A DNA stretch of 64,000 bases, from NCBI GenBank assembly GCA_052034255.1, contig JBPOIU010000007.1, forward strand, positions 103,241 through 167,240. Direction: 5' to 3'. This document shows positions 7,878 to 16,761 of this stretch, piece after piece. Made by a program: the position numbers and the translations under genes. The notes under the pieces were generated by a model, which was not told where the DNA came from, ran no database searches, and saw only the letters and a list, made by a program, of their open reading frames with translations. Position 1 is the first letter of the stretch, and every line of letters begins with the position of its first letter. The DNA is from JADJEK01 sp052034255 (GTDB lineage: Bacteria; Planctomycetota; B15-G4; JADJEK01).

Positions 7878-8504
7878 ATGTCGTTCACGAAGCAGAGTGT
7901 GTGCAAGCTGTGTCGCCGCGAAGGCGTCAAGCTGTACTTGAAGGGTGCCCGCTGCGAGACCGCGAAGTGCGCGATCAACAAGCGCAACTTCCAACCCGGT
8001 CAGCACAGCTGGACGCGCGGCCGTTTGTCCGAGTATGGACTCGGACTGCGTGAGAAGCAGAAGACGAAGCGGTTCTACGGAGTGCTGGAGCGGCAGTTCC
8101 GCCGGTACTTCGACATCGCGAACCGCATGGCCGGCAACACCGGCGCGAACCTGATGACGCTGCTCGAGCGTCGTCTGGATTCGGCGGTGTGCCTCGCGGG
8201 ATTGGCGTTGTCGCGCAAGCATGCGCGCCAGCTCATCGCGCACGGCCACATTCTGCTGAACGGCCGGCGCTGCACTGCCGCGTCGCGCCTGTTGCGCGTC
8301 GGCGATCGTCTGACGGTCCACGGGTCGGACGGTTCGCAGAAGATCGGCAAGGAGTCGCTGGAGATGCGGAAGGGTCGATCGCTGCCGCAATGGCTGGCGT
8401 TCGACGAGTCGAAACTGGAGGGCGCGGTGATCGCGCTCCCGACGCGTGAAGACGTCCAGTTCGAAGTCCAGGAACAGCTCATCGTCGAGCTGATGTCGAA
8501 GTAA
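7878..8504 (+). CDS. rpsD: Ribosomal protein S4, zinc-binding form
   Basis: A 208-residue primary 16S rRNA-binding protein. The N-terminus contains Cys9, Cys12, Cys26 and Cys31 (CKLC and CETAKC), the zinc-binding variant. The S4 RNA-binding domain is seen from RLDSAVCLAGLALSRKHARQ through HGHILLNGRR. In many bacteria S4 autoregulates the alpha operon; nothing here tests that. Confidence 0.97.
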   Translation: MSFTKQSVCKLCRREGVKLYLKGARCETAKCAINKRNFQPGQHSWTRGRLSEYGLGLREKQKTKRFYGVLERQFRRYFDIANRMAGNTGANLMTLLERRLDSAVCLAGLALSRKHARQLIAHGHILLNGRRCTAASRLLRVGDRLTVHGSDGSQKIGKESLEMRKGRSLPQWLAFDESKLEGAVIALPTREDVQFEVQEQLIVELMSK

Positions 8505-8540
8505 CGCGACTCAACTCACGAGAGTCAGGCGGAGTACAGA

Positions 8541-9551
8541 ATGCGCATTCGTTGGCGTGGATTCGAATTGCCGTCGAAGGTCCTCGCGGATACCGCGACG
8601 ATGACCGAGACGTACGGCCGTTTCGCCGTCGAACCGTTCGAGAAGGGCTTCGGTCACACGGTCGGCAACGGCCTGCGGCGCGTGCTGCTGTCCAGCATCG
8701 AGGGTGGCGCCGTCACGTCGGTGAAGATCGCGAACGTCCAGCACGAGTTCTCGTCCATCACGGGCGTGCTCGAGGACGTCACCGACATCGTGCTGAACGT
8801 CAAGCAGCTGCTCGTGCGCGTCGAAGGTGAAGAGCCGTCGACGCTGACGATCGACGTGACGAAGAAGGGCGCCGTCACCGGCGCCGACATCGTCTGCGAC
8901 CAGCGCGCCGAAGTCGTCAACAAGGACCTCGTGATCGCGACGCTGACCGAGAAGGTCAACTTCAAGGTCACGATGACCGCGCAGCGCGGCCGCGGTTACC
9001 GCACCGCCGAAGAGAACTCGACCGAAGAGCGCGAGATCGGCGTCATTCCGGTCGACTCGAACTTCTCGCCCGTGAAGCGCGTGCGCTACAAGGTCGAGGA
9101 CACGCGCGTCGGCAAGATGACGAACTACGACAAGCTCGTCATCGAGGTCTGGACCGACGGCACGGTGCGGCCGGACTTCGCGCTGATCGAAGCGGCGAAG
9201 ATCTATCGCAAGCACCTCAATCCGTTCATCCATCACTTCCATCCGGGCGCGGATCTCGCGGTCGAGGAAGCGCGCGTGATGGCGGACGAGGCGGCCGAGA
9301 AGGAGCAAGAGCGCCTGCGCGAGATGCTGTCGAAGCCGATCGAGGAACTCGATCTGTCGGTTCGCGCTCGCAACTGCCTCGACGCCGAGAGCGTCGCGAC
9401 GGTGGGCGACCTGGTTCGCAAGACCGAAGCCGACCTCCTGAAGATCAAGAACTTCGGCAAGACGTCGCTGAAGGAAATCAAGAAGAAGCTCGCGGACCTC
9501 AACCTGGCGCTGGGAATGGACACGGGCGACGTGTCCTCCGGCAAGGCCTGA
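8541..9551 (+). CDS. rpoA: RNA polymerase alpha subunit
   Basis: A 336-residue subunit that nucleates core RNA polymerase assembly. The N-terminal dimerisation domain shows EPFEKGFGHTVGNGLRRVLL and SSIEGGAVTSVKI. The C-terminal domain (from about residue 265: LDLSVRARNCLDAESVATVG, then LLKIKNFGKTSLKEIKKKL) is complete and carries the helix-hairpin-helix that contacts UP elements and activators. GGCGGAG precedes ATG 8541. It stands between rpsD and rplQ as usual. Confidence 0.98.
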   Translation: MRIRWRGFELPSKVLADTATMTETYGRFAVEPFEKGFGHTVGNGLRRVLLSSIEGGAVTSVKIANVQHEFSSITGVLEDVTDIVLNVKQLLVRVEGEEPSTLTIDVTKKGAVTGADIVCDQRAEVVNKDLVIATLTEKVNFKVTMTAQRGRGYRTAEENSTEEREIGVIPVDSNFSPVKRVRYKVEDTRVGKMTNYDKLVIEVWTDGTVRPDFALIEAAKIYRKHLNPFIHHFHPGADLAVEEARVMADEAAEKEQERLREMLSKPIEELDLSVRARNCLDAESVATVGDLVRKTEADLLKIKNFGKTSLKEIKKKLADLNLALGMDTGDVSSGKA

Positions 9552-9578
9552 AGTCCAGCACCCGAAGGATCGAGCGCC

Positions 9579-10082
9579 ATGGTCAGCCATCGCATGCGCG
9601 GCCGCAAGCTGGGCCGCAAGAGCAAGCACCGGATCGCGATGAAGAGGAACCTCGTGTCCTCGCTCATCCTTCACGGGCGCATCGTCACCACGTTGGTGAA
9701 GGCGAAGGAGTATCGATCGCACGCGGAGAAGATCATCTCCATCGCGCGCGAAAAGACGCTCCACAACATCCGCCTCGCGGCGCGCGACATCCACGACAAG
9801 GCCATCTTGAAGAAGCTCTTCGACGAGGTCGGCCCTTCGTTCGCGGATCGTCCCGGTGGCTACACGCGCATCCGTCGTTTGGCGCGCCCGCGCGTCAACG
9901 ACAACACGCCGCGCGCGATCCTCGAGCTCGTGACGTACGTGCCGCCTCGGCCCGTCGCGGCGGAACTCGAAGCCGCCAAGGGCGACAAGCACGACCACGA
10001 CGATCACGATCATGAGCATGGTCACGACCATGACCACGATCATGATCACGGCAAGGGCGCGAAGAAGGGCAAGAAGAAGTAA
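9579..10082 (+). CDS. rplQ: Ribosomal protein L17 with histidine-rich C-terminal tail
   Basis: The first 120 residues are a normal L17 (MRGRKLGRKSKHRIAMKRNL, TTLVKAKEYRSHAEKIIS), a 50S protein near the exit tunnel. Residues from about 135 to the end are unusual: ten histidines in about 21 residues alternating with aspartate and glutamate, followed by a lysine-rich end (KGAKKGKKK). Such a stretch could bind zinc, nickel or other divalent metals, but this is inference. Total length is 167, against 115-130 usually. GAAGGA precedes the ATG. Confidence 0.96.
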   Translation: MVSHRMRGRKLGRKSKHRIAMKRNLVSSLILHGRIVTTLVKAKEYRSHAEKIISIAREKTLHNIRLAARDIHDKAILKKLFDEVGPSFADRPGGYTRIRRLARPRVNDNTPRAILELVTYVPPRPVAAELEAAKGDKHDHDDHDHEHGHDHDHDHDHGKGAKKGKKK

Positions 10083-10102
10083 GCCCGAGCTCTGCGTCAT
10101 GC

Positions 10103-10143
10103 GAACGAGGCCGTCGGTCGTGAAGACCGGCGGCCTCGTTCGT
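10103..10143 (+). terminator. Hairpin terminator closing the ribosomal operon
   Basis: An 18-bp stem (one T-G wobble) with a 5-nt loop, arms at 10103-10120 and 10126-10143, begins 20 nt after the rplQ stop. It is very stable, but no run of T follows, so termination by hairpin alone or with Rho is possible. It also lies downstream of dnaE on the other strand and may serve both. Confidence 0.7.
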
Positions 10144-10239
10144 CGTTGCACTGCCCGTGCTGCGTCTCGGGCGGCTCCGGGAGCGCCGGGCCGATGTGCG
10201 CGGCGTCGGTGATCGATGCCGAATCGCTCGCGGTGACCA

Positions 10240-13200
10240 TCAACGGCAGGAAACGACGCCCTTGCCGAGCAACTGATCGAGCGCGTCGAAGAGATCCTCG
10301 CTCGGCTTCACGTTGTAGCGCGGGCCGCAGCGCACGACTTCCGTCTCCATGCCACGACGCTGGAACCGCAGGTACACCGGCGCGTGGCCCGTGAAGCGCA
10401 ACAGCGTTTCCTTGAGCTTCGTCAGCAGCGCTTCGGAGTCCTCGCCGAGCGTGAGGACGACGCTCTGCACTTTGCGCTCGAGCACTTCTTCGATGCGTTC
10501 GATGCCGGTAACGCGCAGCACGAGCTCTTCTCGCGCTTTGCTGACCGCACCGGAGAACAGTCCGATCACGTCGTCGGCGATGCGCTCCTGGTGCTTCAGG
10601 TAGTCCTCGGCGAAGCAGATCGCCGTGACCGGTTCCGCATCCAGTGCATGGATCTTGAAGATCGCCATCTTCTGCCCGGCCGAACGACCCTTCTTCGCGG
10701 TGGTCAGGCGCACGCCTTGGATGAACCCGGCGACCACGACGTCGGAGTCGTGCTCGAGATTGGGCAGCGAGCCGAGCCCGTGTGAGCAGTAGCGCTCGAG
10801 CGTCGCCGCGTGGCGGCGCAGCGGATGGTCGGTCAGGTGGAAGCCGAGCGCGTCGCGCTCGCGCTTCATGCGTTCCCGATCCGGCCATTCCGGCACGTCC
10901 GGCAACGGCACGCGGCCCGACTTCTTCGACCCGCCGCCGCCGAACAGACCGAGCTGTCCGGCCTTCTTGTCGGCCTGGACTTGCTGCCCAGCCTTGATCA
11001 GCAACTCGACGCCCTCGTGGACGCGGCCCCGCGGCTGCTCGCTCCAGTCGAACGCACCCGCGGCGATGAACTTCTCGACGACCGACTTGTTCATCGCCGC
11101 GAGGTCGACCTCCTCGAAGACTTCTTCGAGGGACTTGAAGCCGCGCTTCAGGCGCGCGCGAGCGTCGAGCACCGCGGCGACGGGCTTCTCGCCGACGCCC
11201 TTGATCGCGCCGAGGCCGAAGCGGATCGCTCCGTCCTCGATGGAAAAGTCGAGCTGCGACGCGTTGAGGTCGGGACAGCGCACTTCGATCCCGCTCTTAC
11301 GGCACTCGTCGAGGAACTCGGCGACCTTGTCGGTGTCGCCGCGGTCGATCGACATACAGGCCGCGAAGAAGTGCTGGGGCCAGTTCGCTTTCAGCCACGC
11401 GGTGCGATACGTCAGGATCCCGTAGGCGACGGTGTGACTCTTGTTGAAGCCGTAGCCGGCGAAATACGCCATCTGTTCCCAGATGTGGGTGGCGACCGCT
11501 TCGTCGACGCCCTTCTTCTGCGCGCCGCCGACGAACTTGGTGCGGAACTTCTCCATGACCTCGGGCTTCTTCTTGCCCATGGCTTTGCGCAAGTTGTCGG
11601 CTTCTTCGAGCGAGAAGCCGGCGAGGACGTTCGAGATGCGCATGATCTGCTCTTGGTAGACCATGACGCCGTACGTCGCTTCGAGGATCGGCTGCAGCGA
11701 CGGATGCGGGTACTCGATCGGCTCCTTGCCGTGCTTGCGGTTCACGAACGAGTCGACCATCCCCGAGCCGAGCGGTCCCGGGCGGTACAGCGCGAGGATC
11801 GCGACGATGTCCTCGAACGTGTCCGGTTTCATCTTCGTCAGCAGCTCGCGCATGCCGCCGGATTCGAGTTGGAACACGCCGGTCGTCGCGCCGGTCTGCA
11901 GCAGTTCGTACGTCTTGCGATCGTCCAGCGGGAGCCGTTCGAGATCGACCACGGTGCCGGTCGACGCACGGATCAGGTCGACCGCGCGTTGCAGCACCGT
12001 CAGCGTCTTCAGCCCGAGGAAGTCCATCTTCAGCAGACCGATGGACTCGAGGTCGCCCATCTGGAACTGCGTGTTGATTTCGTCCTGCACCCGGCAGAGC
12101 GGCACGTATTCGGTCAGGTCCTGGTCCGCGATCACGACGCCGGCCGCATGCGTCGACGTGTGTCGGTTCAAGCCCTCGATGCTCAGCGAGACGTCGAACA
12201 GCTCTTTCAGATCGGCGTCCTTCTCGATCCAACCGCGCATCTCGGCGTCCTGTTCGATCGCGCTCTTCAGCTCGGTGCCCGGCGTGGTCGGGATGCGCTT
12301 CGCGATCAAGTCGATCTTCGCCAAGTCGATGCCGAGCACGCGACCGGCGTCGCGGATCGACGCCTTCGCCGCCATCGTTCCGAAGGTCACGATCTGACAG
12401 ACGTTCTCGCGTCCGTACTTCTCCGTGACGTATTGGATGACTTCGCCGCGCCGGTCGCGGCAGAAGTCGATGTCGATGTCGGGCATCGAGATGCGGCCAC
12501 GGTTCAGGAAGCGTTCGAACAGCAGGTCATAGGCCAGCGGGTCGACGTCGGTGATCCCGAGGCTGTACGCGACGATCGAGCCCGCGGCCGAGCCGCGTCC
12601 AGGTCCGACCGGGATGCCGCGTTCGCGCGCGTGCTGGATGAAGTCCGCAACGATCAGGAAGTACGCGACGAACCCCATCTCGCGCACGACGTCGATCTCG
12701 TACTCGAGCCGCTTCACGATGCGTTCGGTGAGTGGAGCGCCGTAGCGCCGCTTCGCGCCTTCGTCGCAGCAGCGCCGGAAGAACTGCAGCGGATCCTCGC
12801 CGCCGGGTACCTGGAACTTCGGCAGGTGGAACTCGTCGAACCGCAATTCCACGTTGCAGCGCGTCGCGACGTCGTACGCGTTTTCGCACAGCAGGTCGGC
12901 GCCCTTGAACAGCGCCGCCATCTCGGCCGCGGTGCGGAAGTGCTGCTGGTCGGTCTCGAGGCGGCGCCGGTTCTCGTCCTTCAGCGTCTTGCCCGATCCG
13001 ATGCACATCATCACTTCGCGGGCGCGCGCGTCCTCCGGCCGGATGTAGTGCACGTCCTGCGTCAGCACGGCCTTGATGCCCGTTGCCTCCGCCAGCGCGA
13101 GCATGCCTTCGCGCTGCCGGCGCTGCAGCGGGATCTGATTCTCCATGACCTCGAGGAAGAACCGGTCGGCGCCGAACACGTCGCGCCACTCGCATGCCGC

Positions 13201-13662
13201 GCGCTCTGCCGCGTCCATGTCGCCCGCGATCAGTCGGCGCGAGACCTCGCCCGACATGCAGCCCGACAGCGCGATGATGCCCTCGTGGTACTTCTGGATG
13301 ACCTCACGATCGACGCGCGGCCGGAAGTAGAAGCCTTCGAGGTAGCCGGCCGAGACGATCTTGATCAGATTGCGGTAACCCTGCGCGTTCTCGGCGAGCA
13401 GCGTCAGGTGCGAGCCGGGCTCTTTCGCATCGCGGACGCGGCGGTCCTTCACCAGCGTCGCTTCGCAACCGAGGATCGGCCGCAGGCCCTTGCCGGTCGC
13501 CGCCTTGTAGAACTCGATGGCGCCGAACAGGTTGCCGTGGTCGGTCAAGGCCAGATGGGTTTGGCCGTCCTCGGCCGCGGCGGCGCACAGATCGTCGATC
13601 TGCGCGTTGCCCTCGAGCAAGCTGAAGTGGCTGTGCGTGTGAAGATGCGCGAATCGAACCAC
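10240..13662 (-). CDS. dnaE: DNA polymerase III alpha subunit (DnaE)
   Basis: A 1140-residue replicative polymerase subunit. The PHP domain opens the protein (FAHLHTHSHFSLLEGN). The palm holds PDIDIDF, with the following RRGEVIQYVTEKYG, and the third catalytic Asp lies further on. YGVMVYQEQIM and GYGFNKSHTVAYGILTYRTA mark the fingers and beta-binding half, and an OB-fold segment (DVVVAGFIQGVRLTTAKKG) sits near the C-terminus. GTG 13662 is chosen: it gives the standard N-terminus and is preceded by CGGGAG. The frame is open 21 codons upstream without similarity. No intein is present. It is convergent with the ribosomal operon. Confidence 0.97.
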   Translation of the reverse strand: MVRFAHLHTHSHFSLLEGNAQIDDLCAAAAEDGQTHLALTDHGNLFGAIEFYKAATGKGLRPILGCEATLVKDRRVRDAKEPGSHLTLLAENAQGYRNLIKIVSAGYLEGFYFRPRVDREVIQKYHEGIIALSGCMSGEVSRRLIAGDMDAAERAACEWRDVFGADRFFLEVMENQIPLQRRQREGMLALAEATGIKAVLTQDVHYIRPEDARAREVMMCIGSGKTLKDENRRRLETDQQHFRTAAEMAALFKGADLLCENAYDVATRCNVELRFDEFHLPKFQVPGGEDPLQFFRRCCDEGAKRRYGAPLTERIVKRLEYEIDVVREMGFVAYFLIVADFIQHARERGIPVGPGRGSAAGSIVAYSLGITDVDPLAYDLLFERFLNRGRISMPDIDIDFCRDRRGEVIQYVTEKYGRENVCQIVTFGTMAAKASIRDAGRVLGIDLAKIDLIAKRIPTTPGTELKSAIEQDAEMRGWIEKDADLKELFDVSLSIEGLNRHTSTHAAGVVIADQDLTEYVPLCRVQDEINTQFQMGDLESIGLLKMDFLGLKTLTVLQRAVDLIRASTGTVVDLERLPLDDRKTYELLQTGATTGVFQLESGGMRELLTKMKPDTFEDIVAILALYRPGPLGSGMVDSFVNRKHGKEPIEYPHPSLQPILEATYGVMVYQEQIMRISNVLAGFSLEEADNLRKAMGKKKPEVMEKFRTKFVGGAQKKGVDEAVATHIWEQMAYFAGYGFNKSHTVAYGILTYRTAWLKANWPQHFFAACMSIDRGDTDKVAEFLDECRKSGIEVRCPDLNASQLDFSIEDGAIRFGLGAIKGVGEKPVAAVLDARARLKRGFKSLEEVFEEVDLAAMNKSVVEKFIAAGAFDWSEQPRGRVHEGVELLIKAGQQVQADKKAGQLGLFGGGGSKKSGRVPLPDVPEWPDRERMKRERDALGFHLTDHPLRRHAATLERYCSHGLGSLPNLEHDSDVVVAGFIQGVRLTTAKKGRSAGQKMAIFKIHALDAEPVTAICFAEDYLKHQERIADDVIGLFSGAVSKAREELVLRVTGIERIEEVLERKVQSVVLTLGEDSEALLTKLKETLLRFTGHAPVYLRFQRRGMETEVVRCGPRYNVKPSEDLFDALDQLLGKGVVSCR

Positions 13663-13679
13663 GGTGGCACTCCCGTGGG

Positions 13680-14888
13680 TCAACCTACGCGCGCCGTCCC
13701 TGGGCCGCAACCGCGCGCGGACCACGCGGCGAACACGAGCAGCACGGTCTCGGCGAGCGGTGTCCCGGCCAGCGCGCCGACGCGGTCGATCCAGATCCGC
13801 ACGAGGGCATACAGCAGGATCGCCAACGCGATCGACGTCGCGTCACCGTAGCGCAGCGCGCGCGACGCGGGCAGATAGACGACCAGGATCAGCGCGCCCT
13901 GGACGAGCACGGTCGCCCCGCGCAGCGCGTCGGGGCCCGCCGCCCACGCGCCGACGAGCAAGGCGGCACAAGCGAGCGCAGCACCGAAGAAGCGCCGACC
14001 GCCCTTCACGGCGTCGAACGCGAGCGGTGGGGCCGCGCACGCCACCAACGCCGCAAGCGCCGCGAACGGTGAGTCATTGGCGTGGAGCGTCACGGCGAAC
14101 ACGGGCGCCAACACCGGCAACAGCAGGAACGGCATGCGCCGCGTCGCCTCGAGCGCGAGCAACGTCGATTCCGCGGCGCCGGAACGGGGCGACGTCCGGA
14201 CGTCGGCATCGGTCAGGAAGAACAGCGGCGATTTCAGGCGCTCCGCCGCCGCCGCGAAGCGCTGCCAGCCGCCGATGAGGAAGTTGCTCGAGGCGACGCT
14301 GATCGCGATCGTCAGCAGCGAAGCGCTGGCCGTCGGCGCGACGAACGGGAGCGCGACGACCGCGAGCAACGCGCCCGCGGCCGGTCCGAGGTTCGGGCGG
14401 GCGACCGGCAGGCTGCGGTGCTCGCGGAGCAGCGGCGTGCTCATCGAGTACGAGCACAGGCAGATCGACAAGGCCAGCAGCAGGCGCTCGAAACCGCCGG
14501 CCGCGGCGATCGTCGCTTGAGCTCCCGGATGCACGCCGCCGATCGCATGCAGCGCCAGCGGGGCGGCAATCGACGCGATCAGCGCGAACACGAGCTTGGC
14601 GCCGGACAAGCCGCGGCGGATCCGGCGCTGGTCGTAGGGCGCCTGCTCCAGGCGCGGGGCGACGACCAGGTTCGCGGCCGTGTCGACGCACAGACGCAAC
14701 ACCAGCAGCAGCGCGAGCAAGCGGAGGGTCGCGACGCGCTCCGCCTCGGCTTGGACGACGACCAAGCGCGTCGTCAGTGCGATCCACGCGCAGGGCTCCA
14801 GCAGTCGCGCGACGACCGGTCGGGCGAAAAATGCCGTGCTTGACGCCTTTCGCGCCACGCTGCTAGCTTTGGCCGATTCGTGAGTCAT
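13680..14888 (-). CDS. Multi-pass membrane protein of unknown function
   Basis: Not recognised. It is a 402-residue, alanine/leucine-rich protein with roughly ten hydrophobic segments, so it lies in the inner membrane. A short hydrophilic stretch near the middle (SPLFFLTDADVRTSPRSGAA) could be a loop. The gene ends 17 nt before the dnaE start and the two probably share a transcript. ATG 14888 is the first plausible start, but a promoter for the divergent neighbour overlaps its first codons, so the GTG at 14858 may be the real start. Confidence 0.6.
   Translation of the reverse strand: MTHESAKASSVARKASSTAFFARPVVARLLEPCAWIALTTRLVVVQAEAERVATLRLLALLLVLRLCVDTAANLVVAPRLEQAPYDQRRIRRGLSGAKLVFALIASIAAPLALHAIGGVHPGAQATIAAAGGFERLLLALSICLCSYSMSTPLLREHRSLPVARPNLGPAAGALLAVVALPFVAPTASASLLTIAISVASSNFLIGGWQRFAAAAERLKSPLFFLTDADVRTSPRSGAAESTLLALEATRRMPFLLLPVLAPVFAVTLHANDSPFAALAALVACAAPPLAFDAVKGGRRFFGAALACAALLVGAWAAGPDALRGATVLVQGALILVVYLPASRALRYGDATSIALAILLYALVRIWIDRVGALAGTPLAETVLLVFAAWSARGCGPGTARVG
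14840..14869 (+). promoter_or_regulatory. Promoter for the HEAT-repeat lipoprotein gene
   Basis: TTGACG at 14840-14845 and TAGCTT at 14864-14869, separated by 18 bp. The predicted start of transcription is near 14876, giving a leader of about 14-26 nt before the GTG codons at 14890 or 14902. It matches the TTGAC/TAG pattern seen in front of other genes in the window. Confidence 0.55.
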
Positions 14889-14889
14889 C

Positions 14890-15786
14890 GTGGAGTTCGA
14901 CGTGCGTTTCTCGGTCGTCCATAGCGCCGTGTCGATCGTCCTGCTCTGCGGCGTCTTCGGCTGCGCCACCGATCGTGGCCAGTTGACGGATGAGCGCAAG
15001 ACCCAACTCGAACACTGGTGGAAACTCTATCAGTCGTCCGATCCGGCATGGGACAACGCGCGCACGGCATGGTTCGAGCTCGGCGGGGAGGCGCGCGACA
15101 CGCTCGTCCTGTCGCTGCTGAAGAACATGATCCAGCTGTCGCCGCGGCAGACGGTGACCACGCGCGGCAACACGGAAGCTTCGTGGCGTCGGCCGCAGCG
15201 CGAGCTCCTCGAACTCGACGACGAGGTCGTCGTGCCCGCGTTGATCACGGCGTTGCGCGTGTCGCGCGATCCCCCGTCGCAGACAGCGATCGTCGACACG
15301 CTCGGTCGGGCGGGTGCCGTCGATGCGATGACGGAGGCGTTGGACGCGCCGCAAGACGGCGATTCGCCGCAGTTCGTCCCGGCGCTGCTGAAGGGGCTCG
15401 TGACCGCCGGCGGCGAGCAAGCGATCGAACGCGTCGGCGTCGCGCTGCGCGATCACGACGATTGGCGCGTGCGCGCGGGCGCGGCAGAAGCCCTCGGTCA
15501 GGCGCGCAACGCCGATCGCACGCGCGCGGCGATCCTGCTGAAGCCGGGCCTCGAGGACGTCGACGCGTTCGTCCGCAAGCGTGCGATCGAAGCCTACGGC
15601 GAGTTGCAAGCGGTGAAGGCCGCGCCGCTGTTGGCGCTCGCGCTCGAGCGTGCGCACAAGGCCGGCGCGGTGGACGAAGTCGAGCTGTGCGCATCGGTGC
15701 TGCGCGGATTGACCGGCGCCAACGTGTTCGCGAACGATCCGGTCCTGTGGCAAGAAGCGGCGCAGCAAGCGGCGGCGAAGGAGTGA
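14890..15786 (+). CDS. HEAT-repeat lipoprotein
   Basis: A 298-residue protein with a lipoprotein signal peptide: hydrophobic segment SIVLLCGVFGC ending at a candidate lipidated cysteine near residue 25. The rest consists of paired helices typical of HEAT/armadillo-like repeats (VVPALITALRVSRDPPSQTA, VGVALRDHDDWRVRAGAAEA, LEDVDAFVRKRAIEAYGELQ). Such repeats are protein-binding scaffolds; the partner is unknown. GTG 14902 is an alternative start giving a shorter signal peptide. It is followed by the next gene after 4 nt, so the two likely form an operon. Confidence 0.75.
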   Translation: MEFDVRFSVVHSAVSIVLLCGVFGCATDRGQLTDERKTQLEHWWKLYQSSDPAWDNARTAWFELGGEARDTLVLSLLKNMIQLSPRQTVTTRGNTEASWRRPQRELLELDDEVVVPALITALRVSRDPPSQTAIVDTLGRAGAVDAMTEALDAPQDGDSPQFVPALLKGLVTAGGEQAIERVGVALRDHDDWRVRAGAAEALGQARNADRTRAAILLKPGLEDVDAFVRKRAIEAYGELQAVKAAPLLALALERAHKAGAVDEVELCASVLRGLTGANVFANDPVLWQEAAQQAAAKE

Positions 15787-15790
15787 TGCG

Positions 15791-16381
15791 ATGGAATATC
15801 GACTGAAGCGCAGCGGCGAAGCGTGCGGCGGCTGCTCCGCCGAGTTCCCCGTGGGGCAGTCGATGTTCTCGGTGCTCGAACTCGCCGCCGAACAGCCGCT
15901 GCGCGCCGACTACTGCGACGCGTGTTTCGACAAGTTGCGCGGTGAAGGGCGCGACATCTACGCGTTCTGGAAGACGAAGAAGACCAGCGAAGGTCGTTCG
16001 CGCCGCGTCGTCGACTACCCGTCGCTGCGCGAGCTGTTCTTCCGTATGGCGCAGATCGACGCGGTGGAGTACCGGAAACTCGCGTACCTCATGGCGCTGA
16101 TCCTGGTCCGCAAGCGCTTCCTCGCGATCAAGGAGTTCGTCACGCAGGGCGGAGTCGACTACTTGATCATCACCGCGAAGGACCGGCCCGACGCGTTGCG
16201 CATCGAAGCCCCGGAGTTGCGCGCTCCCGAGATCGCCGACCTGACCGGTCGGCTGCGACTCCTGCTCGACATGGACCTGGAAGAGGTCGCCCCGCAGTCC
16301 GGTGGTGGCGCAGCAAGCGCTCGCACCCCGGCCGAAGGCGCCGCCGATGGCGCTGAGCCCGGCGCGGAGTCACGAAGCTAA
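15791..16381 (+). CDS. Conserved-looking protein with two CxxC pairs
   Basis: Not recognised. A 196-residue soluble protein. CGGC (residues about 12-15) and CDAC (about 44-47) form a probable treble-clef or ribbon zinc site. A helical middle (SLRELFFRMAQIDAVEYRKL, then LMALILVRKRFLAIKEF) is followed by an acidic stretch and a disordered Ala/Gly/Glu-rich tail. Four nt separate it from the HEAT lipoprotein upstream. No catalytic motif is visible. Confidence 0.65.
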   Translation: MEYRLKRSGEACGGCSAEFPVGQSMFSVLELAAEQPLRADYCDACFDKLRGEGRDIYAFWKTKKTSEGRSRRVVDYPSLRELFFRMAQIDAVEYRKLAYLMALILVRKRFLAIKEFVTQGGVDYLIITAKDRPDALRIEAPELRAPEIADLTGRLRLLLDMDLEEVAPQSGGGAASARTPAEGAADGAEPGAESRS

Positions 16382-16618
16382 CAGCCCTTCGTTTCACGCA
16401 TTGCGATGACGCGCCCGACCTCCGTCGGAACGCGCCGCGACGTCGTTTTCCCCCAAGGTTTCCACCACGCGCCGGGGGGCGAAGTGGGGCGCGAAACGGC
16501 CATTTTCTGGTCCTGCGCGAAAGTGAAGTGGGGGATGTGGAGAGATTGGGGAGGAATGAGCGTAAGTCCGTTCCAGGTGTGGATCTTGATGCTTCGATGG
16601 GGTGGGGAGTCCCTGTAA
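16382..16618 (+). other. Non-coding stretch upstream of the division/cell-wall cluster
   Basis: No gene is apparent. The stretch is purine-rich and has many scattered GTGG words, including three with 9-bp spacing at 16528-16551 and others at 16577 and 16602. It ends at a T-tailed hairpin (16619-16675), so it is either a long 3' untranslated region of the preceding gene or an independent small RNA. Confidence 0.4.
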
Positions 16619-16675
16619 GCGAAAGTCGATCAGCGATTTACGATTCATCGCCGATCGTGGAAGATTTCGCTTTTT
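16619..16675 (+). terminator. Nested hairpin with T-tract upstream of the mraZ promoter
   Basis: Three stacked stems (GCGAAA with TTTCGC, CGATC with GATCG, GCGAT with ATCGC) from 16619 to 16670 are followed directly by five T. This is a good Rho-independent terminator form for transcripts arriving from upstream. It insulates the division cluster from the HEAT lipoprotein operon. Confidence 0.65.
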
Positions 16676-16691
16676 CGCGCCGTGAGCGGCA

Positions 16692-16719
16692 TTGACAGTG
16701 CCGAAAACGAGCGTAGAAC
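16692..16719 (+). promoter_or_regulatory. Strong promoter of the division/cell-wall cluster
   Basis: A consensus TTGACA at 16692-16697 and TAGAAC at 16714-16719 with a 16-bp spacer. Transcription should begin near 16726, giving a leader of about 36 nt before mraZ. The perfect -35 is the best in the window. Confidence 0.7.
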
Positions 16720-16726
16720 CCGCACC

Positions 16727-16743
16727 AAAGTGGTGCAAAGTGG
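16727..16743 (+). promoter_or_regulatory. MraZ-type operator (two AAAGTGG boxes)
   Basis: AAAGTGG occurs at 16727-16733 and again at 16737-16743, a perfect direct repeat with 10-bp period. MraZ is known to bind arrays of such GTGG-containing boxes upstream of its own operon, in mollicutes with the sequence AAAGTGG and 3-nt spacers. The boxes sit on the predicted transcription start, where binding would block the promoter. A third box is not evident. Confidence 0.6.
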
Positions 16744-16761
16744 AGCGCAGGGGTATCGATC

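Noticed and set aside
10810..13851. A 1013-codon plus-strand frame
   Set aside because: It is antisense to dnaE, which has all catalytic motifs; such long shadows are expected at this GC content.
16528..16551. Three GTGG/TTGG words with 9-bp spacing as an MraZ box array
   Set aside because: The known MraZ spacing is 10 bp, and the array lies about 200 nt upstream of the promoter; the AAAGTGG pair at 16727-16743 fits better.
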